DNA of 23,905 nt from assembly GCA_013823505.1 (NCBI GenBank), contig PNMH01000061.1:1-23905 (forward strand), in the 5' to 3' direction. Shown in pieces: positions 6,702-13,472 of this stretch. The position numbers and the translations under genes are program-made. The notes beneath the pieces were generated by a model. It did no database searches, was not told the origin of the DNA, and saw nothing but the letters and a program-made list of their open reading frames with translations. Positions within the stretch are counted from its first letter, which is position 1, and each line of letters starts with the position of its first letter. The stretch is from Polaromonas sp. (GTDB taxonomy: Bacteria; Pseudomonadota; Gammaproteobacteria; Burkholderiales; Burkholderiaceae).

Positions 6702-7604
6702 CTATCGTTTGCTCACCAGCACGATGCCGACCGCCACACCCACCAAGGCCAGCACCAGCTGCAGCGTGAGTGGCTCACCCAGCAGCACCACCCCGAACAC
6801 CAGTGCGAACACCGGCGTGAGAAATGTGAAGGTCGACATCTGCGTGGCCGGGTAATGGCGCAGCATCCACATCCAGGTGAGGTAGCTCGCAAACGCGCCC
6901 ACCACGGTCTGGATGGCCAGCGAACCCCAGGCGCGCGCCGAGTAATCCAGCGACCACACCTCGCCCAGAGCGAGTGAGATGAAGGGCGCCACCGCCGCCG
7001 TCACGGCAACTTGGTAGAACAGCGTTTTCTCCGGGCTGGCGCTGGCGAGTTTCGTGGCGCGGATGGTCAGCGTGGTCAGGCCCCAGAGCACACCCGCCGC
7101 CAGCGCCATGGCGTCGCCCAGCCAAGCGCCGGCCACGGGTGAGCCGTGCATGAAGCCTTCACCGAAAGCCAGCGCCACCGCTGCAAACGCGATCACCAGA
7201 CCCACCCATTGGATGCGCCGCAGCTTTTCACCGGGCACCACGCGCGGCAGCAGCAGCGCCACCACAAATGGGCTGGTGTAGAGGAACACCGTGAGGCGCG
7301 ATGCGGTGGTGTGCATCAGCCCGAGGTAGATGAAGGCGAACTCGCCCGCGAACAGCGAGCCAGCGAGCAGGCCGGCCTTGAGCGTGCCGTCGCGCGCAAA
7401 CAGCGGCACACCGCGCACCGCGCACCACAGCCCGATGAGCACGGCCGCACCCCAGAAGCGCAGCGAGGCTTGCCAGAGCGGCGGTACTTCGCCCACCGTG
7501 GCCTTGATCAGGATTTGCTGAAACCCCCAGAAGGCGCAGCACACCACGAGCAGGGTGATGGCGAGGGCATCGAGGTGGGTCTTGCGGACGGTGGACGGAC
7601 TCAT
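6702..7604 (-). CDS. EamA/DMT-family transporter
   Basis: The protein has 300 residues and about ten predicted hydrophobic helices arranged as two EamA repeats. The first repeat includes CCAFWGFQQILIKATVGEVP and the FIYLGLMHTTASRLTVFLY segment. The second includes GVLWGLTTLTIRATKLA and PVFALVFGVVLLGEPLTLQL, whose GE-xLT ending is typical of the family. Known role: inner-membrane export or exchange of small metabolites such as amino acids or nucleosides; the substrate is not predictable. There is no Shine-Dalgarno before ATG 7604. A -10-like GACAAT sits exactly 6 nt before the ATG, suggesting a leaderless message. It lies 54 bp downstream of the flavin reductase gene on the same strand, so read-through is possible. 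Confidence 0.9.
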   Translation of the reverse strand: MSPSTVRKTHLDALAITLLVVCCAFWGFQQILIKATVGEVPPLWQASLRFWGAAVLIGLWCAVRGVPLFARDGTLKAGLLAGSLFAGEFAFIYLGLMHTTASRLTVFLYTSPFVVALLLPRVVPGEKLRRIQWVGLVIAFAAVALAFGEGFMHGSPVAGAWLGDAMALAAGVLWGLTTLTIRATKLASASPEKTLFYQVAVTAAVAPFISLALGEVWSLDYSARAWGSLAIQTVVGAFASYLTWMWMLRHYPATQMSTFTFLTPVFALVFGVVLLGEPLTLQLVLALVGVAVGIVLVSKR

Positions 7605-7616
7605 CCGCCCATTGTC
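7605..7616 (-). promoter_or_regulatory. -10-like box 6 nt before the EamA start
   Basis: On the minus strand GACAAT (7616-7611) is followed by GGGCGG and then ATG at 7604. No Shine-Dalgarno is present. This spacing would put the transcription start at or next to the A of ATG. No clear -35 is seen. Confidence 0.35.
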
Positions 7617-7658
7617 GCGAGGTCGAGCTCAGCGCCCTGTCGCTCGGGCGCGCGGCGT

Positions 7659-8210
7659 TCAGAGCGGGTGTTCGGTGTAGAAGCGCCCGCCGTGGAACAG
7701 CAGCGGTGAAGCCTCGGCGCGGTGCGCGCAGCGTTCGACCTCGCCGACAAAGATCACGTGGTCGCCCTCGGCGTACTGGCTGCGGTTGAAGCATTCAAAC
7801 GAAGCGGCGGCACCTTCAAGCAGGGGCGCACCGTTGCCACCTTCGCGAAACGCCACCCCAGCCCAGCGGTCGGTGTCCTTGGCCGCGAACTGTTCGGCCA
7901 GCGCCTGCTGGTCGGCCGCGAGCACGTTGATCGCATAGTGCCGCCCGTTGGAGAACGCGGCCATGGAGCCGGCCGAGCGGCCCAGACTCCAGAGCACCAA
8001 CGGCGGATTCAGCGAGACCGAGTTGAACGAGTTGGCGGTGAGGCCCACCAGTTCGCCGCTGTCGGTGCGTGCGGTGACGATGGTCACGCCGGTGGCGAAC
8101 ATGCCCAGCGAGGCGCGGAACTCGCGCGCTGAAAAATCAGGCGCGCGGGCCTGGAGGGCGGTGGGACGTTCTGAGGGCATCGGGTGCAGGTGCGTGGAGC
8201 GGTGGTGCAT
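7659..8210 (-). CDS. Flavin reductase-domain protein (FMN-binding split barrel)
   Basis: The 183-residue protein starts at ATG 8210, with GAGAA about 4-8 nt upstream; a second in-frame ATG at 8180 would give 173 residues and has no ribosome site. Family motifs are FRASLGMFATGVTIVT, VGLTANSFNSVSLNPPL, HYAINVLAADQQALAEQFA and GDHVIFVGEVERC. These match the Flavin_Reduct domain of HpaC/RutF-type NAD(P)H:FMN reductases, which supply reduced flavin to two-component monooxygenases. The first 25 residues are a variable, proline- and histidine-rich lead. No oxygenase partner is adjacent, so the client enzyme is unknown. It is divergent from the M14 peptidase gene across only 51 bp, so the promoters must overlap; TACAAA at 8237-8232 is a candidate -10. 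Confidence 0.88.
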   Translation of the reverse strand: MHHRSTHLHPMPSERPTALQARAPDFSAREFRASLGMFATGVTIVTARTDSGELVGLTANSFNSVSLNPPLVLWSLGRSAGSMAAFSNGRHYAINVLAADQQALAEQFAAKDTDRWAGVAFREGGNGAPLLEGAAASFECFNRSQYAEGDHVIFVGEVERCAHRAEASPLLFHGGRFYTEHPL

Positions 8211-8249
8211 GGATTCTCGGTGATCGGCATCTTTGTACGGTGGCGTCCC

Positions 8250-8261
8250 TAGAATGCCGTG
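8250..8261 (+). promoter_or_regulatory. -10-like box 6 nt before the M14 peptidase start
   Basis: TAGAAT at 8250-8255 (5 of 6 to the -10 consensus) is followed by GCCGTG and ATG at 8262. There is no Shine-Dalgarno. The arrangement matches the EamA, metallophosphoesterase and ilvA starts and suggests a leaderless transcript. Confidence 0.4.
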
Positions 8262-9155
8262 ATGCGCCGCTCCCCTATGTTCCCCGCGAACCGCCTGTCT
8301 GCCTGGCCCATGTTCGCCGTGTTGGCCACGGGGTGGCTTTGCATCAACCCTGCGCAGGCCACTTCGCCCCTGCGCGGACCGCCGCACCACCGCACCACGG
8401 TGCCCTTCACCGCAGCGCCCTGCGTGCACCTCTCGGCCCGCCTGCCCCACATGGGCCGCGCGCTGTGCGATGCGGCTGAGCTGGTGCCCACCGAAGGTCG
8501 CTCGTCGCAGGGCCGCACGCTCTACGCGCGCGACGTGGTGGCGCCGCAAGCGCGCCTGCGCGTGCTGGTGGTGGGCGCCATGCACGGTGATGAAATGTCA
8601 TCGGCCTCGGTCGCGCTGCACTGGATCCAGCACGCGCTGAAGGAACCGGCCGACGCCCACTGGCGCTTCATTCCGGTGCTCAACCCCGACGGCTTGCTGG
8701 CGCGGCCCGCCAAGCGCGTGAACGCCCGCGGCGTGGACCTCAACCGCAACTTTCCCACGCCGAACTGGGCCAGCGATGCCAAGGTGTACTGGGAGCAACG
8801 CACGAAGAAGGACCCGCGCCGCTGGCCTGGCCCCAGCCCGCTGTCGGAGCCGGAGTCGCGTTTTCTGCACGAGGAGATGGCGCGCTTCCAGCCGCACCTG
8901 ATCGTGAGCATCCACGCTCCCTACGGCGTGCTCGACTTCGATGGCCCGGGTGCGCCGCCGCCCAAGCTCGGGCGGCTTTACCTCGATCAGGTGGGCATCT
9001 TTCCGGGCAGCCTGGGCAACTACGGTGGCGTGCACCGGGGCATGCCGGTGGTCACGATCGAACTGGCCAACGCCTTTCGCGCACCGCTGGACAGCGAGAT
9101 GCGTCAGATGTGGATGGACCTGCAGCGCTGGATGGTGGAACGCCTGCGCCCCTGA
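8262..9155 (+). CDS. Secreted M14-family zinc carboxypeptidase (MpaA-like)
   Basis: The protein has 297 residues. A signal peptide (MRRSPMFPANRL, then a hydrophobic run ending PAQA) indicates export to the periplasm. Zinc ligands are visible in order: HGDE (His108, Glu111) and SIHAP (His218). The substrate-binding NARGVDLNRNFP block lies between them and the catalytic Glu267 is in TIELANA. This set is complete, so the enzyme should be active. Known relatives include murein-peptide amidase MpaA, which cleaves the D-Glu-mDap bond in peptidoglycan peptides; that specificity is plausible here but unproven. A GTG one codon upstream (8259) is an alternative start. The 3' end abuts the convergent dadA gene with a gap of 6 bp. 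Confidence 0.88.
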   Translation: MRRSPMFPANRLSAWPMFAVLATGWLCINPAQATSPLRGPPHHRTTVPFTAAPCVHLSARLPHMGRALCDAAELVPTEGRSSQGRTLYARDVVAPQARLRVLVVGAMHGDEMSSASVALHWIQHALKEPADAHWRFIPVLNPDGLLARPAKRVNARGVDLNRNFPTPNWASDAKVYWEQRTKKDPRRWPGPSPLSEPESRFLHEEMARFQPHLIVSIHAPYGVLDFDGPGAPPPKLGRLYLDQVGIFPGSLGNYGGVHRGMPVVTIELANAFRAPLDSEMRQMWMDLQRWMVERLRP

Positions 9156-9161
9156 GGGAGC

Positions 9162-10517
9162 TCAGGCCTGGCTGGGTGGTTGGGCCACCCGCAGGCGCGC
9201 CGGGGCGGGCGATCCCTGCGCCGCACGCGGCATGCCGTGAAAGCCGAAGTCCATGGCGGGCTGCTCCCCGTGAATCAACTCGGCCAAGGCCTTGCCGGAT
9301 CCCGCGCCGTGGGTCCAGCCCAGCGTGCCGTGGCCGGCGTTGATCCAGAGATTCTTCAGAGGCAGGCGGCCAATGAGCGGGATGTTGGTCGGCGTGGCCG
9401 GGCGCAGGCCGCACCAGAACTGCGGGTCGCCGCCCTGCTCGGGTGTGCGCGTGTCGGCCACACCGGGAAACACCTGTTCGATGCGGCGCACCAGCATCTC
9501 GCAGCGCTTCTTTGCCAGCGGCGTGTCCAGCGACAGATCAAAACCACCGAGTTCGATGGTGCCGGCCACGCGCAGCTGGTTGCCCAGGCGCGAGACAGCG
9601 ATCTTGAGCTGGTCGTCGATCATGCTCACGCTGGGCGCCTGCTCGGGCTTGAGCAGCGGCAGCGTGGCGCTGTAGCCCTTGCCGGGGTAAATCGGTACGT
9701 TCACGCCGATCGACTTGAGCAGCGGCGTGGTGTACGAACCGCAGGCCACCACAAACGCGTCGGCCTTGAGCACGCGCGCTGCGCCGCTCTGGCGGTCGCG
9801 CACCCGCACCTCGCGGATTTCTCGGCCGTCGCTGTCCAGGCGCTCAATGTCGTGTCCGAACATGAGCTGCGCACCGCGCTGTCCGCAGAGCGCGGCCAGT
9901 TGTTGCGTGAAACTGCGTGCGTCGCCCGACTCGTCGCTCTGGGTGTAAGTGCCGCCCACAATGCGGTCGGCAAAAGCCTGCAGCGCCGGTTCGATGGTGA
10001 GCAATTCGTTGCGCGACACCACCCGGCGCTTGACCCCGAAACGCTGCATGACGGCAGCCGCTTCGGCAGCGCCGTCAAAGGACTTCTGGTCGGTGTAGTA
10101 GTGTGCGATGCCGCGTTCGAGGCGGTTGTACTCGATGCCGGTGTCGGCCACCACCGCCTTGAGCGCGTTGTGGCTGTAGGAGCCCAGTGCCACGAGTTGC
10201 GCCACGTTGCGCTCGAAGGCGGCGTCGTTGCACTGCGCCAGGAACTGCAGGCCCCAGCGCCACTGCGCCCAGTCGAGCTGCGGGCGGAACAGCAGTGGGG
10301 ACTCGTCGGAGAACATCCACTTCAAGGTCTTGAGCGGTGCGTCCTTGTTGGCCCAAGGCTCGCAGTAGCTCACGGAAATCTGTGCCGCGTTGGCAAAGCT
10401 GGTTTCCAGCGCCGCACCCGGTTGGCGGTCGACCAGCGTGACCTCGTGTCCGCGCTGCAGCAGGTGCCACGCCGTGCTGACTCCGATGATGCCCGCGCCC
10501 AGAACGATGACCTGCAT
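9162..10517 (-). CDS. dadA: D-amino acid dehydrogenase, DadA type
   Basis: The 451-residue flavoprotein begins MQVIVLGAGIIGVSTAWHLL, the N-terminal FAD-binding GxGxxG fold (Gly7-Gly12). Diagnostic DadA blocks follow: DRQPGAALETSFANAAQIS, LKTLKWMF, DESGDARSFTQQLA, ACGSYTTPLLKSI, YPGKGYSATLPL, FWCGLRPATPTNIPLIGR and LWINAGHGTLGWT. Known role: quinone-linked oxidation of D-amino acids (classically D-alanine) to 2-oxo acids and ammonia at the inner membrane. The usual GWTMACGSG is GWTHGAGSG here, a local change in the FAD-binding end. GAGGAG lies just upstream of ATG 10517, which fixes the start. No alanine racemase is adjacent. It is divergent from an ArgP-like regulator, the likely local controller. 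Confidence 0.93.
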   Translation of the reverse strand: MQVIVLGAGIIGVSTAWHLLQRGHEVTLVDRQPGAALETSFANAAQISVSYCEPWANKDAPLKTLKWMFSDESPLLFRPQLDWAQWRWGLQFLAQCNDAAFERNVAQLVALGSYSHNALKAVVADTGIEYNRLERGIAHYYTDQKSFDGAAEAAAVMQRFGVKRRVVSRNELLTIEPALQAFADRIVGGTYTQSDESGDARSFTQQLAALCGQRGAQLMFGHDIERLDSDGREIREVRVRDRQSGAARVLKADAFVVACGSYTTPLLKSIGVNVPIYPGKGYSATLPLLKPEQAPSVSMIDDQLKIAVSRLGNQLRVAGTIELGGFDLSLDTPLAKKRCEMLVRRIEQVFPGVADTRTPEQGGDPQFWCGLRPATPTNIPLIGRLPLKNLWINAGHGTLGWTHGAGSGKALAELIHGEQPAMDFGFHGMPRAAQGSPAPARLRVAQPPSQA

Positions 10518-10577
10518 GACCTGCTCCTCAAGGGGAATGAAACTGTTGTCAGTATCGAAAGAAGCGGCTTCGAAGTG

Positions 10578-10617
10578 AAGCGGAATTAAACTAAAATTTT
10601 GGGCATCAGATCCGCTT
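10578..10617. promoter_or_regulatory. Inverted repeat in dadA-argP intergenic region
   Basis: AAGCGGA (10578-10584) and TCCGCTT (10611-10617) form a perfect 7-bp inverted repeat. They flank an AT-rich core (10585-10600) in the 119-bp divergent gap. A smaller repeat, GCTTC-N5-GAAGC, lies just to the left (10567-10581). The AT-rich core is the only such stretch in the gap and likely carries the promoters (TTTAAT on the minus strand). It is a candidate LysR-type regulator site. Confidence 0.35.
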
Positions 10618-10636
10618 ATATGACCTGCGAGCACCC

Positions 10637-11554
10637 ATGAGCACCTTCGATCCGGACGCCCTCGAATGCCTGGCCGCCATCATTGAAGAGGGCGGATTCG
10701 AGCGCGCGGCGCAGCGCCTGTCGATCACGCAGTCGGCGGTGTCGCAGCGCTTGCGGGCCCTGGAGGCGCAGGTGGGCACCGTGCTGATCGTGCGCAGCCG
10801 TCCGCTCAAGCCCACGCAGGCCGGCCAGCTCATGCTCAAGCACGCGAAGATGATGCGGCTGCTGCGCGCCGACTTGGAAAAAGACCTCAAGGAACTCGCA
10901 CCCAGCTCCACCGGCGGTGGCCGCGACGAGGAGCGCATTTCGGTGGCCATCAACGCCGACAGCATCGCCACCTGGGCGCTGCCCGCGCTGGACTCGCTGG
11001 CGCAGAACGGTCTGCCGATCGAAATCATCACCGACGATCAGGAGTTCACCCATGAGTGGCTGCGCGAAGGCCAGGTGCTGGGCTGCGTCACGTCGCTCGG
11101 TCAGGCGTTGCGCGGCTGCAAGATGGAAGCGCTGGGTTCCATGGACTACGTGGCCGTCGCGCGGGCCGACTTTGCTGCACAGCACCTGCCCAAGGGATTG
11201 AGTGCGCACAACTTTCACAAGGTGCCGTTTGTGGCCTTCAACCGCAAGGACAACCTGCAGCACGGTTTCGTGATGAAGGCTTTCGGCCTGCCTCGGGTGA
11301 TGCTCAAGCAGCTGTTCGTGCCCTCCAGCGAAGGGCAGGTGCGCGCCGTGCAGGCCGGCTGGGGCGTGAGCGTGCTGCCCGAGCTACGGGTGCGCGAGCT
11401 GATCGAATCGGGTGAACTGGTCAACCTCGCGCCGCGCCACCGGCTCGGGGTGGCGTTGTACTGGCACTGCTGGAACCTGAGTTCGGACGTGCTGGACGCC
11501 TTGAGCAAGGCCTTGCGCACCGCGGCCGCCGACAACCTGCGTCCCGCCGCCTGA
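10637..11554 (+). CDS. LysR-type regulator of the ArgP/LysG group
   Basis: The 305-residue protein has an N-terminal winged helix (residues about 5-62). Its [20 protein letters not shown] is nearly the ArgP sequence (E. coli [20 protein letters not shown], from memory). The effector domain keeps ArgP-group blocks: [45 protein letters not shown] and YWHCWN near the end. Known relatives sense arginine or lysine and control amino-acid export and metabolism genes. Its divergent position beside dadA suggests control of D-amino acid oxidation, whereas Pseudomonas uses an Lrp-type DadR for dadA. No Shine-Dalgarno is obvious before ATG 10637. The fasciclin gene converges on it and shares the hairpin that follows. 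Confidence 0.88.
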   Translation: [305 protein letters not shown]

Positions 11555-11558
11555 CAAC

Positions 11559-11584
11559 AAAAAAGCCCCGCCAGGGCGGGGCTT
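11559..11584 (-). terminator. Rho-independent terminator of the fasciclin gene
   Basis: AAGCCCCGCC (11563-11572) and GGCGGGGCTT (11575-11584) form a near-perfect GC-rich hairpin. The A-run at 11559-11564 gives a U-tract only on minus-strand RNA, so it mainly serves the fasciclin gene. For the plus-strand regulator gene it is a hairpin with two Us. Confidence 0.85.
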
Positions 11585-11603
11585 GAAGCAAGCGAGTGCC
11601 CGC

Positions 11604-12059
11604 TTACTTGGGCATGATCACGGTGTCGATGACGTGGATCACGCCGTTGTCGGCCGCGATGTCGGTCTTGACCACGTTGGCCGAGTCCACCTTCACACCG
11701 CCCGTGGTGGCCACGGTGATCGAGCCGCCTTGCACGGTCTTGACCATGCCGGCTTTCACGTCCTTGGCCATCACCTTGCCGGGCACCACGTGGTAGGTCA
11801 GCACCTTGGTCAGGGCGGCTTTGTCTTTCAGCAGGGCATCCAGCGTGGCCTTGGGGATCTTGGCAAAGGCTTCGTCGGTGGGGGCGAACACCGTGAACGG
11901 GCCCGGACCCTTGAGCGTGTCGACCAGACCGGCGGCTTGGACCGCCGTGACCAGGGTCTTGAACGAACCGGCGGCCACGGCCGTGTCGACGATGTCGGCG
12001 GCTTGGGCCGAGCCGAGCGCGCCAAGTGCCAGCAGGGAGGCGATGAGGGTCTTCTTCAT
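11604..12059 (-). CDS. Secreted fasciclin (FAS1) domain protein
   Basis: The 151-residue protein starts at ATG 12059, with AAGGA upstream. [20 protein letters not shown] is a clean Sec signal peptide with a likely cut after AQA. The rest is one FAS1 domain (about residues 22-151): [37 protein letters not shown] (FAS1 H1 motif), [15 protein letters not shown] and [14 protein letters not shown] (H2 motif). Known role of bacterial FAS1 proteins: adhesion or cell-surface and extracellular binding, generally of unknown partner, as in MPB70-like proteins. It is a single-gene unit with its own terminator. It is divergent from the TetR gene across 204 bp, so regulation by that protein is possible. 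Confidence 0.93.
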   Translation of the reverse strand: MKKTLIASLLALGALGSAQAADIVDTAVAAGSFKTLVTAVQAAGLVDTLKGPGPFTVFAPTDEAFAKIPKATLDALLKDKAALTKVLTYHVVPGKVMAKDVKAGMVKTVQGGSITVATTGGVKVDSANVVKTDIAADNGVIHVIDTVIMPK

Positions 12060-12200
12060 GGTGATGTCCTTGGGAGAGGTTGAGGGAGCGGGTTGAGGAA
12101 GCTGACAGATGCAATGGCAACAGCGCCGTGCCTGTGTTGTGAGCGAACTATGGCCCATCAAGTTTCAAAAGTGACCAATCAGTATGTAACAATACTTTTC

Positions 12201-12251
12201 GGTAGGGATATCGACGACCTCGTCGATATCGGGCAGAATTCGATCCCTACC
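12201..12251. promoter_or_regulatory. Nested palindromes before tetR, probable operator
   Basis: A perfect 11-bp inverted repeat, GATATCGACGA and TCGTCGATATC with 2 bp between (12207-12230), sits inside a second perfect 9-bp repeat, GGTAGGGAT (12201-12209) and ATCCCTACC (12243-12251). The right outer arm ends one base before the AAAAGG ribosome site of tetR. A third short repeat, AGTAT-N6-ATACT, is at 12181-12196. The symmetry fits a TetR-family dimer site for autoregulation. The outer repeat could also fold in the mRNA. Confidence 0.6.
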
Positions 12252-12263
12252 AAAAGGTTGTCC

Positions 12264-12908
12264 ATGACCAGCGCAGTCCACAAATCGCCCGCCGAAGTCC
12301 CCCAGAAGCGCAGCTTCCGTCAGCAAATGCACCTGGCGCGCGAAGACGCGATCGTCTCGGCGGTGAACCGCTTGCTGGCTGAGAAGGGCTTTGACGCCAT
12401 GACGGTGGACGAGGTGGCCGCCGAGGTGGGCATCGCCAAGGCCAGCCTGTACAAACACTTCCCCAGCAAGGAAGACCTCGCGGCCGCGGCCATGGTGCGC
12501 GTGATGGAGCGCGCGCGCGCTTTCCTTGACAGCCTGCAAGGCCACCCCGAGCGGGCGCCGATCGAGCAGCTGCGGGCTGTGGCCCGCTGGACCATGGAAG
12601 TGCAGCTGGCCGGTGAGATGCCGTCACTGCCGAGCGAGAACTCCAGCCTGCGTGCGTCGCTCACCACGAACAAGGCTTACGTGGATGGACTCATGGACGT
12701 GAGCGAGAGGCTGGGCGAGTGGATCACCCAGGCCCAGGCCGACGGCAGCCTCAACAACAAGCTGCCACCCATCGCCGTGCTCTACACCTTGTTCGCGCGG
12801 GCCTGTGACCCGGTGCTCGGTTTCCTCAAGGGCTCCGGTCAGCACTCCAACGAGGAGATCATCGAGATGGTGCTCAGCACCTGTTTTGACGGACTGAAAT
12901 CGCGCTGA
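12264..12908 (+). CDS. TetR/AcrR-family transcriptional regulator
   Basis: The 214-residue protein starts at ATG 12264 after AAAAGG. The DNA-binding domain is at about residues 27-73: AVNRLLAEKGFDAMTVDEVA, then the recognition helix GIAKASLYKHFPSKEDL with the family's Y-x-H/Y-F-x-(S/N)-K-E-x-L signature. The C-terminal ligand or dimer domain (about 80-214) is variable and its inducer cannot be predicted. A strong nested palindrome directly upstream suggests autorepression. The divergent neighbour is the fasciclin gene. A hairpin follows the stop codon. An in-frame upstream extension exists, but it would run through the palindrome and is unlikely. Confidence 0.9.
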   Translation: MTSAVHKSPAEVPQKRSFRQQMHLAREDAIVSAVNRLLAEKGFDAMTVDEVAAEVGIAKASLYKHFPSKEDLAAAAMVRVMERARAFLDSLQGHPERAPIEQLRAVARWTMEVQLAGEMPSLPSENSSLRASLTTNKAYVDGLMDVSERLGEWITQAQADGSLNNKLPPIAVLYTLFARACDPVLGFLKGSGQHSNEEIIEMVLSTCFDGLKSR

Positions 12909-12933
12909 GCGTCACCGTTCACTGCACCAAAGA

Positions 12934-12960
12934 ACAAAGGCCGCTTATCGCGGCCTTTGT
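12934..12960. terminator. Bidirectional terminator between tetR and uspA
   Basis: ACAAAGGCCGC (12934-12944) and GCGGCCTTTGT (12950-12960) make a perfect 11-bp stem with the 5-nt loop TTATC. It lies between two converging genes, and both flanks are T-rich only in short runs (TTTGTTGT on plus, TTTGTTCTTT on minus). It probably ends both transcripts. Confidence 0.75.
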
Positions 12961-12977
12961 TGTCTGCGTCAACGGGT

Positions 12978-13400
12978 TCAGCGAACCAGCAGCACCGGCA
13001 CGCCGCAGTGCGCCAGGACCTTGGTGGCCACCGAACCCATGACGAGATTGCCCAGTGCGCTGTGGCCGTGGGAACCCATCACCAGCAGGTCGTACTTGCC
13101 GTCGTTGGCCACCTTGGCGATGGCTTCGCCTGGCGAGCCCACTTTGGAGACCACCGTGGGCTCCATGCCGTGGCGCTTGAGGAACTTGACCACGGGAGCC
13201 GTGATCTTGGCCGCTTCATCAGCGTAGTACCCGTTCGCAATGTCGGCGCCCACAGCGGCGCGTGCGCGCGGTGGCAGGGGCAATTGCACCGTCACGAGGG
13301 TCACGGTGTTTTTGTTGCCGAACATCTCGTCGTGCGTGGCGAGGTAGGCCAGCATTTTCTTGGTGTAAGCACTGCCATCAACGGCGAGCAGGATCTTCAT
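12978..13400 (-). CDS. Universal stress protein, UspA family
   Basis: The 140-residue protein begins MKILLAVDGSAYTKKMLAYL, with AAGGAG upstream of ATG 13400. It keeps the ATP-binding signature G-x2-G-x9-G-S in GSHGHSALGNLVMGS, preceded by the DLLVMG strand. It ends in VPVLLVR, the usual last strand of the fold, so it is a full-length single-domain protein. Known role: cytoplasmic nucleotide-binding stress factor induced by starvation or respiratory stress. The complete signature places it in the ATP-binding MJ0577-like branch. It follows the metallophosphoesterase gene on the same strand with a gap of 72 bp, and a strong hairpin follows it. No functional link to its neighbours is evident. Confidence 0.94.
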   Translation of the reverse strand: MKILLAVDGSAYTKKMLAYLATHDEMFGNKNTVTLVTVQLPLPPRARAAVGADIANGYYADEAAKITAPVVKFLKRHGMEPTVVSKVGSPGEAIAKVANDGKYDLLVMGSHGHSALGNLVMGSVATKVLAHCGVPVLLVR

Positions 13401-13472
13401 GAGGGTCTCCTTGGTGGGTCTGGGGGATGCGTCGGAGTTTAGTGGCATCGCAGTGCAATTCCTTGCGCTGGC

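Noticed and set aside
9180..10589. A 469-residue plus-strand open frame opposite dadA
   Set aside because: No domain or motif; the dadA reading frame is conserved over its whole length.
12093..12263. N-terminal extension of the TetR protein to 12093
   Set aside because: It would pass through the operator palindrome and the promoter region and adds no conserved residues.
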